NCBI GenBank assembly: GCA_027574665.1
Contig: CM050676.1
Location: 5,260,157-5,324,156 of the forward strand
Length of the DNA stretch: 64,000 bases
From: Rhynochetos jubatus
Lineage: Eukaryota > Chordata > Aves > Eurypygiformes > Rhynochetidae
Reading direction: 5' to 3'
The notes under the pieces are model-generated. The model was not told where the DNA came from and did no database searches. It saw only the letters and a list, made by a program, of their open reading frames with translations. Made by a program: the position numbers and the translations under genes. The number at the start of each line of letters is the position of its first letter. Positions within the stretch are counted from its first letter, which is position 1. Positions 23,487-35,100 of the stretch are shown here, piece by piece.

Positions 23487-25190
23487 GGTTTAGCTGGCAT
23501 TAGACTCCCTGACATAGGTACCAGCCCACCTCCAAGGCACCAGCTCTCTAAATGCTGTGCTGTTGGCCGTGTAGGAGCCCTGCTCTACTCTGGAAATTGC
23601 TGACAGGCCCTGGGGCTGTGGTTTCTGTCCCAGCTCCAGGCTGTGCAATTGGACCCGTCCCTCTGACGCTCAGCTGAGACAACGCTGAGGCCTTCACACC
23701 CTTCCTCTGCAAATTTTCCCGGGAATACAGCTCCAGGGGCTCGTCGCTTGTGTTCGGGCCCCGCTCCAGGCAGGCTGCCCAGCTCTGGGGATCGCTCCCC
23801 GGGGCAGGCACCGGCAGTGCGCTGGCTGCAGTGTTTGCCAGCGGGGCGAATGTTGTTTGGGAAGGGAGCGTCGGGCCTGGTCTGGGAGCATCACAGGCAT
23901 GCAGGGAGTATTTTAGCTATAAACCAGTAGAGGTCACTCCGCCCCAGTAAATCCAGTGGACTGCAGCCGCTGTGCCACCAGTGGGAGAGGGAGTGCTCGC
24001 TGGGGGGCGGCGGGGTGGGCAGCGGGGCGGCAGAGCCCGGGACCGGGACGCCCCTGCTACCGGCTGCTCGTCCCGGGCGCGCCCCGCCTGGGGCAGCCGC
24101 GCCGGGGCAGCGCCGTCCTGCCGCCTCTGGCTGGGGGCGTGCGCGCTCCCGGGGCCGCCGGAGCCGGTGTCCGGCAGCTCCCACGGCCTGCAGATGGGGA
24201 TGCTCCCCGCGGCGGTTCCCAGCACCTCCCCTGCAACCGAGGAGCCTTTTTTCATACGCGTGTTCAGTTCCTCTTCCTCTTCGCAAGGAATTTTTGAACT
24301 GGTTTCCCACACTCGAGTTTTTTGGGGAAAAAAAGTAATCTTTTTAAAGCTGAAAGCCAAATAAACGTGCCAGCCTGTGGCAGCTTTGGGGGGCCCGTGG
24401 GCCGCGACACCCGCATTGCACTGCGACACTCCTGTGCCTGACACAGCGGTGCCTCCCGTCCCTAGACGGGAAGATAACCCTTCCCCGTGCCTCCGTGAAC
24501 CATCCGTATTTGTGGCTGTTGCGGCTCTCAGTAGCAGCCAGGTTTTGTCCTGCCGTATAGAAACTCCACAGGTGGGAAGCCAGCGGGAGGACGTGTGCTG
24601 CTTCCCGGGAATGGCAGAGCAGTGGCAGCTGGTGAGACCCTGGGATTCACTGATCCCGCTGGCGCAAGGATCCCTTTTCATCGTTTTTCCCTGCTCCACA
24701 GCTCCCGGGGACACAACCGCCCTGGATGTGCAGAGGGAGCGTGCAGCCAGGTGAGATCTGCAGGGGAAGCGGAGGGGGGAAATGAGGATGAGATGTGCAC
24801 GCTTCATACCCAGCGATACCTTTGAACCACCTGCATCCTGATGGAGAGGACTCCTTGCATCCGAGTCCTTGTGTCCAGGGCATGTGTCTTCCTTCCTTCC
24901 CTCCTAGGACTGGGTACTGTTTGAAAACGAATCCACATACCGCCTGCCCCAGAATGTGTCCCCAGTACTGCCAGGTGCGGTCACTGTCCCCACCTTGGCG
25001 GTGTTTGAACAGAGGTTTCCCAGACCTCGGGATCCTTCCCGGTGTGTGCCTAGCCTGAAGGGACCCAGTAGTACCTCACAACATCTGAACTCTAGCCTCG
25101 TGTCCGAATCCTGCCCTGGAGCCGGGCTCTGGGTCCTGAGCCCGCTGAAAGGCTTTTCCGTGACTGCAGGTTTTGCTTCCAGTCTCCCCC
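23487..25190. other. Intergenic segment with an orphan CpG-rich patch
   Basis: No gene is supported. About 23950-24230 is CpG-rich (it includes GGGCGCGCC and several GCGC sites) and may be a small island or regulatory element. The flanking sequence is unique with no recognised repeat. Open frames here have no family resemblance. Confidence 0.4.
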
Positions 25191-28100
25191 TTTGCTACGG
25201 TTTGGAATCAGTCACTATTTCCAACATTACTGGGGTTTTTTACCTTGTAAACAGACTTTATTTTTCTCCCTGTAAATGTTGTGCAATATACATTTCTATA
25301 CCTACAGAACACACCTCAGTAAAAAGCTTTTTGTCCATATATTATATTACTTTTTATTTAATGTCATGAAAAATTCAGACAACGCTTTTGTCCTTAAATA
25401 AACATTTCTCCCTCCCCTGCCCTCCCTTCCTAGCTGACTGGTCTGAAAGAGGAAGTTTTATTTAGTTATTTTCTTTTCTTTAAAAAAATAGAAATTACAA
25501 TCTTACAAGACAGAACATTCAATGAGAACAGAAGCAAGTTCCTAAGTCTAAAAAGTAAAACATTTCCAGAAAACCTGCCGGTATCTACAGGTAGGTGTGT
25601 GTGGAGGGTAGTAAATGGAAAAAAATGGTTTCCATGTCTTCCTTTCATTCATATAGATAAAAAATAACATAAAACCGACTGAAACTTTATATATTTTTCT
25701 CTTTTGCACCAACATTCACAAGAATATATATTATATATATATTTTATCCATTTTTATACACAGTGTGAGGGTTCTGGAGGTGGAAATGCACACTCAGCTA
25801 AACTGCCCGAGCAAACAAACAAACACAAAATTAATCTTCATCTGGAAAAGAGCAATCCCTCACGGCTGGGGTTGCCCCGCTCAAGGGAACCGCTGTCGAG
25901 GTCTGTTTGAAAAATGAAGCGGCAAAACGTCTCGTGGCCGGAGGGATGGAAATGTCTCCGAGACGCCAAGGACCCAGCAACGAAGTGAGTCAGGGCTCTC
26001 GGGGCTCCTGTGCATCGTCTCCGCTGGCCACATGCGGTTCTGGTGCGGGAAAGAGCAGAAATCTCCCTTTTTCAGGCATTTCTACATGGGTTTTTCCTTT
26101 CGCCCTTTCCCTACGGTCTCCATGCCTGGCTCTGCCGAGCCGCTGCTCTTGGTGGCACAGGGGGAGCGCGAGGGACCTTGGCACAGCCACCACTGCTCCG
26201 TGCATTCGGGCGAGCCAAACGCAGAGGCTGCAGCCGGCAGTGGTGCCCTGCCGCAGGGGGCTCGGCGTGCCCCTGCTATCCCTTCCAGCGTGCGCCGCCT
26301 GTCCCAGGCAAGAAATCACCTAATCGACATCGAATCATCCATCCTCTCCCAAGAAATCATTTAATCGACAAGTCAGTTCCTTTAAAGAGAATTTAAAAGT
26401 GCAGGTTCCCGCAGTTTGGCAGATTGAGCTACACGTGTTTAATACTTCCAGTCTTCCCTAGATTCCCGCGGGAGCTTTTATTGCTCAGGATCCAAACTCT
26501 CTCCCATGAGGTGGACGCTGTGTCGTAAGCCGGAAAAACGCAACCAGTGGTGAGGGCTCAGTCTTTCCCTGATTTAAGGTGCTTTCTTGGTTTCTTTGCC
26601 AGATGAAATGAAAAGGGTGACGGTGACCACTGGTGCACGTTGGCTGATGGATACTGAGGACATGAAGAAGGGTGTGTGCTTTTTTTCCCCCCCCCAGACA
26701 TTTCAAAACACCCGCGGCTGTTTCCTCCGAGAAAGGGAGTGCTGCTGTCCTGCAGAAACGGGGGGCGAGAGCCTCCTCCGCAAAGCACATTCATTTTTCT
26801 CGAGTGCTTTTCCCTGCAGAGAGGAGCCGGGAAGCGAACCGTGCTGTCGGAAATGAATCTTCAAAAAAAGGCACAACCCTCTAGACGAAAAAGGCAGTAC
26901 TGACTTCTCACTTCGCACGAGCTTTAGGATCGGAGAGGGCAGGGAACAAGCACGGCGCATCCCCACCCCGGCGAACGACGCATTGGCACTCAACATCGCG
27001 TGGGGCCGCTGGGAGGGTCAGCAGCCTTCACTGGAGACCTGGGCGCTAACGCCGTCGGGGAGAGAAACAAGGCTGACCAACGCCAATGTGCTCCGAGAAG
27101 CAGTTTAGACAGCGGTTAGCAAAACCAGAGAGCGCACGGCTGGACGTGGCGGATGGCAGCTGCCCGGGAGTAGCACGGTCCCAAGTTTTTCTCTGCCTTA
27201 TGCTGAAGCAGAAATCCCATCGGCTTCCTGGTGGGTATTCCCTGGTTGAGGTTGGTCCATGGTCTTCCCGTGAGGTCTTTTAACCAAAAGCATGAATATC
27301 CCCTACCATCGCTAAGAAAGCTGCTTGTTTAGTTTAAGGGGTGCAACTATGGAATTGAAGGTCTTCAGCTTACGCTTGGGGATGAGCCGAGCTGCCAGAG
27401 GATGGGGTTGGACGCACGAGAAATCAACACGCAGCAGGAAGGGGCTTGGGATTTTAGCCCTTTGTCAGCAGAAACTGGGGCTGCCTCGGAGCAGGTTTTT
27501 CCCTTGTAGCTTTTGGCATTCACTGCAGGAGGAACAGGAATAGGGACGGAAAAACCATCTGCAAAGCCTGGCCAGAGTGTCCCTCGAGCGGCCCTGCCGG
27601 CTGCGGACTATCACGGCATCACCCTGCAAATCCATCCCTTCTTCGCCTTTTGAGGCTCCCAAGCTTGGAGCAGCAGGTCCTGACCACACCGCGACTTTCC
27701 AGGGAAGGGACAAGGACCTTTTGCTTCCCTGTGACCCCAACAGGCAGTTTCTCTCCCTAAAAAGCTCCCACATCCTGCTAAATGGAGAACAACCCCCAAA
27801 ATAACAGTTCTAAAGAGCTCCTTGGGGCGAAAAGCCTGGGTCCAACTCAACCTGCAGCAGCAGCCACGGCTGTGCTCCGGTGGTCCCAGCGTGGGAAGGG
27901 GAGACATGGCAGCAGGACCAGCTGTGGACTGAGTGGAGGAAAGGCCACAAAACCTCCTCTGAGTGCTGAGCCATGGAATGGTCTCAATAAGAAAACTACA
28001 CACGACAGCCGGCACCCAAGGAGCCACAGCCCGGGAGAGCGCGTGGGGCCGAGCCCCGGCGTCTGCAGCAACGTCTGCTGCTGCCTCGGGGGTGAAGCAG

Positions 28101-28986
28101 ACGGGAGCTGGGATTTGGCCACAGGCACAAGGGCAAAGCCCCTCTTCGAGAAGCGCTCGGGATGCGGAAAGGTGGCATGAGGTGGGCGGACCTGCCGAAT
28201 CGGCTCCAAAAAGCCAGGCGGTCGGCCAGCCGGACAGGGAGTTGGCCAGGCATTTGGGAAAATGCCGTGACAGAGGGCACGGAGACCCTGCAAGGCTTCT
28301 CCCACGCTGAGCTGGGCATTCTTTCCCACAAACCAGCCTCCTCCACGGGAAAATCCTGTGCTGAACCCCGCCACAGCTGGGTCTTTCTTGGCCGAGCTCC
28401 TGAGGTCACCCCATGCCCCATGGCAGAAGGAACAAAGCAATGGCTCTGCCTTTGCCCTCCCCTTGACTCCAGCCGGGAGCCCAGAGCTGCCCCCCTGGCC
28501 TGGCTCACCCCTCCCCAGCCATGTCTGCATTGCCCCTTCCTTATCCCATGCCTTGTGTTCGGGGAAAAACCGATAAAAATAGGGTTTGAACAAAATGACA
28601 AATCGGAGCTGGAGAGCACAGCCAGGGCGGCGGGGAGGGCCAGGCCGCCAGCACAGCGGCATGTGCGTGGCCTGCGCTTCCCAGGATCCGTGCGCTGCAG
28701 GGAGGAGCCGGTCCCTTACCACTGCCAGGAGCATCTCCTCTCCCGAGTGGAGATTTCACATTCATTTCACTGGTATGGCAAAGTCCGTTTGCTTTTTCCT
28801 TCAAGGTGCTTTACATTCAAGAGCTATTGCAATCCACAGCGAGGAAATGGGGCAGGGAGACACCCCAGCCCCCCAGGTAGGTTCTCTTCAGTTTGATTAT
28901 TTGATTTAAATAAAGTGCCCCAAACCTGTGAAGTTTAGTTCATCTCCACGTTTGGGGAACTGGAAGGGGGCTGGCAGCTCCCAGCC
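25190..28986 (-). other. Probable 3' UTR and downstream flank of the ROR gene
   Basis: Directly downstream of the ROR stop codon. Minus-strand AATAAA signals lie near 26474-26480, 25450-25457, 25351-25356 and 25262-25257. The block 25190-25770 is markedly AT-rich in an otherwise GC-rich region, as expected for the distal part of a long 3' UTR. ROR transcripts are known for long 3' UTRs. The exact end is unknown. Confidence 0.4.
25722..25757. repeat. AT dinucleotide microsatellite
   Basis: Alternating AT with one interruption, followed by a TTTTATCC stretch, inside the AT-rich block proposed as distal ROR 3' UTR. Confidence 0.85.
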
Positions 28987-29148
28987 TTAGCTCTCCCGTG
29001 GGTCGCTGTACTGAAGCTCCGAGTTGAAAACCTCCTTATAGAGGGGTGGGAAGTTCATGGCTGTCTCTGGGTGCAGAAGACGGAAAAATTCCAGCTTGTC
29101 CAAGTGCAGGTTGCAAATGGTCTTCATCAGTGGCAGCTTGGAAACCAT
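28987..29148 (-). CDS. RORB-like: ROR exon 10, helices 11-12 and stop
   Basis: The acceptor is tccccacag. It encodes [20 protein letters not shown], then [20 protein letters not shown] and a short tail ending DPRES, with TAA at 28989-28987. The loop between His438 and FPPLY is one residue shorter than in human RORA, RORB and RORC as I recall them, and the AF-2 helix reads LYKEVF rather than LYKELF. Confidence 0.94.
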   Translation of the reverse strand: MVSKLPLMKTICNLHLDKLEFFRLLHPETAMNFPPLYKEVFNSELQYSDPRES

Positions 29149-32100
29149 CTGTGGGGAAAGACATCAGCGCTGGTGACCGCTGGGTTCCCGGCCAGCAGCC
29201 ACTGTTTGCCCTCCCCTGGGGACAAGCGGGTGGGTTTGGGCTGGCTCTGCCCGGGGGTACCAACGGACACCCTCCCCCTTTGGGCAGCCTGGCAGCGATG
29301 CGGCTTTGCCTCTGAATCCATGTCTTTCCACAGGACAACCAGCGCCTGGGAGGCTGTGAGGAGACACCAGTGCCCCCCGTCCCCAGCCCAGCTCCGTCCT
29401 GCCCAAGCGTTCCTGAAATGGCTCATTTTGCCCCAAACGCCCACTGCCTGATGCACCACTGGTGGCACAGGACTGCCTACAGGACGGCTGCACTGGGACG
29501 GAGATGCATGGCCCTTGGAAAGAGAAATTCAACAGGTCACAGGGCTCGACCCCCAACCAACGCTCTTGAGCCCCGGCACAGCCGCAGTGCGGACACCTCC
29601 CCGAGGCACACGTGCTGCGCCCCGGCCAGGCTCCCCGTGCTGCAGGCAGCACCACTACCTTTGAGAGCTTGTCCTCAGCGGAGTGTTTCTTCTGGATCTC
29701 GTGCTGCAGGGCCACGTAGATCTTGTCCTGGAGCTTCTGCACCTTCTTGGACTCTGTCAGCCACGGGCGATCTACGGGATACAGCCAGGGACCGGGTCAG
29801 TGCCACCACAGCAGTCTCCCCCCACTGGCACAGTTCAGCGGCCTCTTGCTCTTTTAACCCTTCCTGCTGTCCAGGAGGTTTTTAGGGACAGTGGCATAGC
29901 CAGGTGGCTCCTGTCCATCCCCCAACCCCTCTGTGAGGGACACAGCTCCTCCTCCTCCTCCCACTGAGGAGTTGTGGCAGATGCATTTTGTGCATTTTCA
30001 GGTGCATTTTTACCCCAACCTCCTTTCCCAGGGATAATCAAAATCATCCAGCAGCGCTGAGATTTACGGGTCAGCTCTCCCCAGCTTTGGCATGACACAC
30101 CCCCTCCCTGGCCCGTCCCGGCTGCCACATTCCCCCCACAGCCCCCCTGTACCCGGGGAGAGCAGGACAGCGGCGGTGAAGAGGGCGAGCTCCTCGTCCG
30201 ACAGCTGCAGCCGGCATAGGGTCCTCCCCAGCTCGAAGACGGCACCAATGAGGTCATCGCAGCCTGATGGGGGGGACAGCGGGGAAGAGGGGGATGTCAC
30301 GGCTCCATGCTGCTCAGTGGCACCCCTGGGAGTGGCACTCCCGCCCCCCAGTGGCACCCAGGGCTTGGAGAGCTTTCGGAGATGAGATGGGTGAAGGAGG
30401 GTCCCCGACACCGCTGGGGCAGAAAGTGGGTCCCGACCACAGCGCACATCAACCTGATCCCAATGGGAGTGGGAGCAAAGGCGGGAGGGTCTCAGCCCCT
30501 CCTGTCCCTCGGGGATTTAGCCCAGCCATGTTTCACCCAGCTCACACCCCAGCCCCGTCTGGGTGTCGGAAGGAGAGGAGAGGAGAGCCCCCGGAGAGGC
30601 GCAGCGAAGCGGCTCTTACCGAGCGACTTGAACATCTGCACACCGCCGAACTTCCCCTCGAAGAGGACGGTGTTGTTCAAGGGGTTGAACGCGCGGATCA
30701 TGCGGATTAGGAGCACCTCGAGGCAACCTGATGTAGGCAGAGAGAGCGCAGACCAGGGCAGGGCAGGGCAGGGCAGGGCGGGGGGGGGGGGGGGTCCATC
30801 ATCCCAGGACCAAATGTAAGAAAGAGGAAAGCCCCCAGAGCAAGTTTGAAGTTCAGATTGTTCATTCCCAAGAGCAGAATGGTTATTCCAATAAATCCAA
30901 TTGGAGGTTGGGCAGGGTGTTTTTTAGAAGGTTTCCAATTGTGACCACAATATTTCACCAAAGGGAAATATTATCCAGGCATTTGCAGCCGGACACGGAG
31001 GTGGATCGAGGTCATGGTGGAGCACCGAGAGGAGAGGGTGAAAACAAAATAAATAAAAAGAAAATGGAAGGAAGAAATGAAAGAACGAGTTAAACTCCAG
31101 CGTGTCAGGCACGGCCAGCTCTGGCTTCGGGGTGCAGCACCCTGCCGTGACGCTGGCACGCATCCCCTGCGTGGGGTGAGGCACTCAGCTCCCCAGCCCC
31201 CAGAGTTTAGAGACTGGGCAGCTTTTCCACCTTTTTTGGCATTTTGGGGCTTTTGCACGTTCAGGCACAGCAGGTGGGGAATGCGGGTGTGGGCTGCCGA
31301 TGTCCGCTTCTTCCCAGTCTGTTGCTGGGAGAAGAGGCCAACCCTTTCCTCTTCTCCCTCCCTGCACCCCTTTGGGTTTGGCACCCCTTTTCCTAAGGGA
31401 AAACCCACTGTGCTCGTTTCCATCCTGGTTTCTGGGTGACACTGGTTGAGGGCGACCACAGAGAAAAGCCCCTGCTAGGAGCAACCACTCCCCACTTCCC
31501 TCTCTATACCATAGCCTTTAAAAATGACCTTAAACTCCTTCCAGCCCGGTACCCGCTCCCCGAGCACCAATGTCGAGCCCGGGGGCAACCGGGGGGGCAA
31601 TGAGGGAGGGGAGATCCAGAAAGAAAAGCACTATGGGAGAGAAACGACGGCATTTGCCTTCAGCACCATGGCTGCTGCTTGGGAGAGGCATGGGGGCGCA
31701 TGGGGCGCGCAGGGGACATGAGGGGGGTGGCGGGGACGCAAGGCGGGGCGGCAGGGTCCCCTGCTCTTACCGGCTTTCAGGAGGATGATTTGGTCGTTCT
31801 GGCAGAGCTCCATGAAGCCGTCGATGCGTTTGGCGAACTCCACCACGTACTGGATGGCATTGGAGATCTGCAGCGAGCACTGCTGCCACATGGCCTCGCA
31901 GCTCTGCCAACGCAGCAGGGACACCCCTTAGGGCTCACTGCCACCCTGTCACCTGGGCTTTGCTGCCATCCCATCACCCCATCCCCGCTGTCCCCCAGTC
32001 CCCACTGCACAGGGCAGGGACCCAGGGGGTCACATGTGGATGGTGACAGTAAGACACCTGGGACGTGACCCGCCACCCACACCCCCCCATCCCCCCCAGA

Positions 32101-35100
32101 TGGGCTTTTGCAGCTCTCAAAGCACCAAAAGACCCTCTCTTATCCTCTTCGCCTTCTTCCCTGTCTCGGCGCAGCACCGGGGGACAGCTGTGGCCCGTGC
32201 TGAGAGCTGCAGTGGCCCTTGCCGTGGTGGGGGGCCGGGGGGGCATGGCAGTGGTGCTCACCTTGCTCTGAAAGGCGCGGACCTCCTCAGGGGAGTAGAG
32301 GCTCCATGCCAGGCGCTTGAGCTCCTCCGTCGTGTACTGGCACGTCTCCAGGTGCGACTTCACCACGTTCTGGGCCACCCGGTCTGCAAGGCGAGGGCAG
32401 CAGACAGTGAGTGACAGGGACTCTGCTGGCCCCTCTGTCCCCACACCCTGATGCCATCCCCTCCCGCGTGTCCTGGGGGGCTTCTGGGGCTGGGGGCTTG
32501 AGGGTCAGAGGGGTTCCATGTGATGTCACAGGGATCTGAAGACAGATGAGGCATCTGGGCTGTCCCTGGGACAGAGGGGGGGATGCTCCGCGCAAGCGAC
32601 TGAGCTCCATCAGTGCGCAGCCTGGAGGAAGGGATGGGCTTGGGGCTGCCCCAGGAGCCGAGGCTGGGTAGGTCCCTCGCAGGGCTGGACACGTCCTGCA
32701 AGGTGCCCAGGGCTGCACCGAGCACCATCCCCAGGGCTGCACACCCCGCACATGCCTGGCATTGCGCCGGGACCGCACCGGTGCTCACCGATCTCGAGGA
32801 CGGAGATGTCGGCAGCCAGCTGGCTGCCCTCCAGCGCGCCGTGCGCGAACAGGGCCGGCTCCAGCATCAGCTCGTAGATGGACTCCTGCTTGATGAGTGT
32901 GGTGTCAGCCACGTCCAGGCTGGACTGGTCGGGCGAGGGCTGCGCCGAGGCGAGCAGGTCGAGGTTGTAGTAGGTGCTGCTGCCATCAGGGGTGAGGGGG
33001 AAGTCAAAGAGGAGCCCATCCGACAGCGTGGAGATGTCGTCCAGGTCTGAGATCCCGCTGCTGACGCTGGTGGTGTAGACACGGCTCAGGGGCTCGGGCT
33101 CATCCTTGGTGCCGCCGCTCTGCTCCTGGCTCTGCTGGTGCTTCTGCACCTCAGCGTAGAGGCTGTCCCGCTGCTTCTTCGACATGCGGCCAAACTTCAC
33201 CGCTGCCCGGGGAGGAGATACCGGCAGCGTCAGGCCGGCTTCCCCCCCACAGAGCGGCAGCCAGAACCACCCCCCTGGCTTGGGAAGGGGCCCAGCTCCC
33301 GGGGGACCATGTGGTTGAAGGGGTGTACGAGCTCCGAGCGGGGCAGGGGCCCCGTTGGACATCGCCCTCACCCCGTTTGACCCTGCATCAAATGGAGCCA
33401 ATTTACATCTTCCTGTGGAAAACGCAAAGGTATTTCTTGCTCCCCACCCCACCTTTGCCCAGGCTGGTCTCACGGGGGAAGGAGCTCTGGCCCAAACGGC
33501 CCAACTCACCCTGAGGAGGAGCAGACGGGCCCCCGGGGACCCCAGGCAGGACTCACCATCGCGGGACATGCCCAGTGCCAGGCATTTCTGCAGGCGGCAG
33601 TGCTGGCAGCGGTTGCGGTTGGTGCGGTCGATCAGGCAGTTCCTCTGCCGGGAGCAGGAGTAGCTGGCGTTGTTCTGCTGGCTCCTCCGAAAAAAACCCT
33701 GCACGGGATGGGGAGGTGTTGGGAAAGTGCCCGGCGGGATGCCAGCCCCTGCGGCTGCCCGCCCCGCCAGCACGCATCCCTGGGCTCACCTTGCAGCCTT
33801 CGCAGGTGATAACGCCGTAGTGGATCCCTGAGGACTTGTCTCCACAGATCTTGCACGGGATCACTTCAATTTGGGCTGTGGCAGAGGGAAAAGAATGGGG
33901 GCAAACCACAGTGGTTAAAGAACGGAATGTGGGAGACAGCACACCCCCCCCCTCCATCCCGGACAGCCACAGCTGGGGAAACTGAGGCATGCGAGCTGGA
34001 CTGGCCAGCAGCTCAGCCCTTCCTGCAGACCCCACGAGGATGCTTGTGCCCCAGACAGGACCCTGAAAAGACTCATGCAGGGCGTGGAGTACTCCCATCC
34101 ACTCCTCCATCCTCTCCAGCACCAAGAGACAGGCAGAAAAGCCCTCTGAGCTACGTGAGTACAGCACGTTTGTGCACCAGTCTGCCCGGACCCTGTTTTG
34201 CAATCATTCCCCTTATTTTCCAGCCAGTGTGCACGCTGGGGGGGCACCACAGACAGGGACATCCTTGGCACAGGGACCATCCCCGTCCCTGCATCCACAG
34301 TGCTCTCCTGCTGGGGGTCTGGCCCAAGCAGAGGGTCCAGGGGGCCCCCGACCTGCCCTGGCAGCTCCTTAGAAATCCCGGGACCGATATAGCCATTGCT
34401 GCCTCAAGGTCCCGACCCCCTTCCCCCGCAAATCCGCTTCCCTCCCCGCTTCTGCTTCGCTGGCACTGAGCTGCTAATAGGCTTCGTCCTCCTCATTTTC
34501 CAGCTGCCCCAGATCTGGGCTGGCTCTGCCTGCCCCGCATGCGCCGGGGGAGGACACAAGGCACCCCTGGGACTCGTACGTGCCTCCCGGCATCTCTGCA
34601 CCCTCTAATCCCCGCTCCAGCCCCGATGCCCCCCAGCCAGGCTCAGCCTGGCATTGCTCTCGAGGGTGCTGGGCAGCCGCCGCGGTGCCAAAATAGCCCC
34701 CGCGGCCAGATTATGGTTATTTCAGATCTCCTGGGTCTGTGCAAATCCCCAGCGTGGGTAATTCCCTTCTGCCTCTCTCCTCCCCTGGGAGCCACCAGTT
34801 CAGTTTGTGGGCCGCTGCTCTGCGGTGACAGTCCCGGTGCTTGGCCAGCGTCACCTGCAACCCGGCACCCAGCAGTGCCCTGGGGTCCCTCGCCGCTTCT
34901 GGGGAGGCTGGGCTGGGTCAGCACGAGTCTTGCTGTGCAGTGGGACAGCCGGGCGGCCAACAGGCCCCCGGGATGCTACCGGTCCCTCCCAGCCATACAG
35001 GGGAAGGACTTGCCCCAGGTCTGGGTGCAAGCGGAGGGACAGATCCCTCCTTCATCGCTGATTCACTGCTCAGCTCCTGGCCCAAACGCACCAGGCAATT

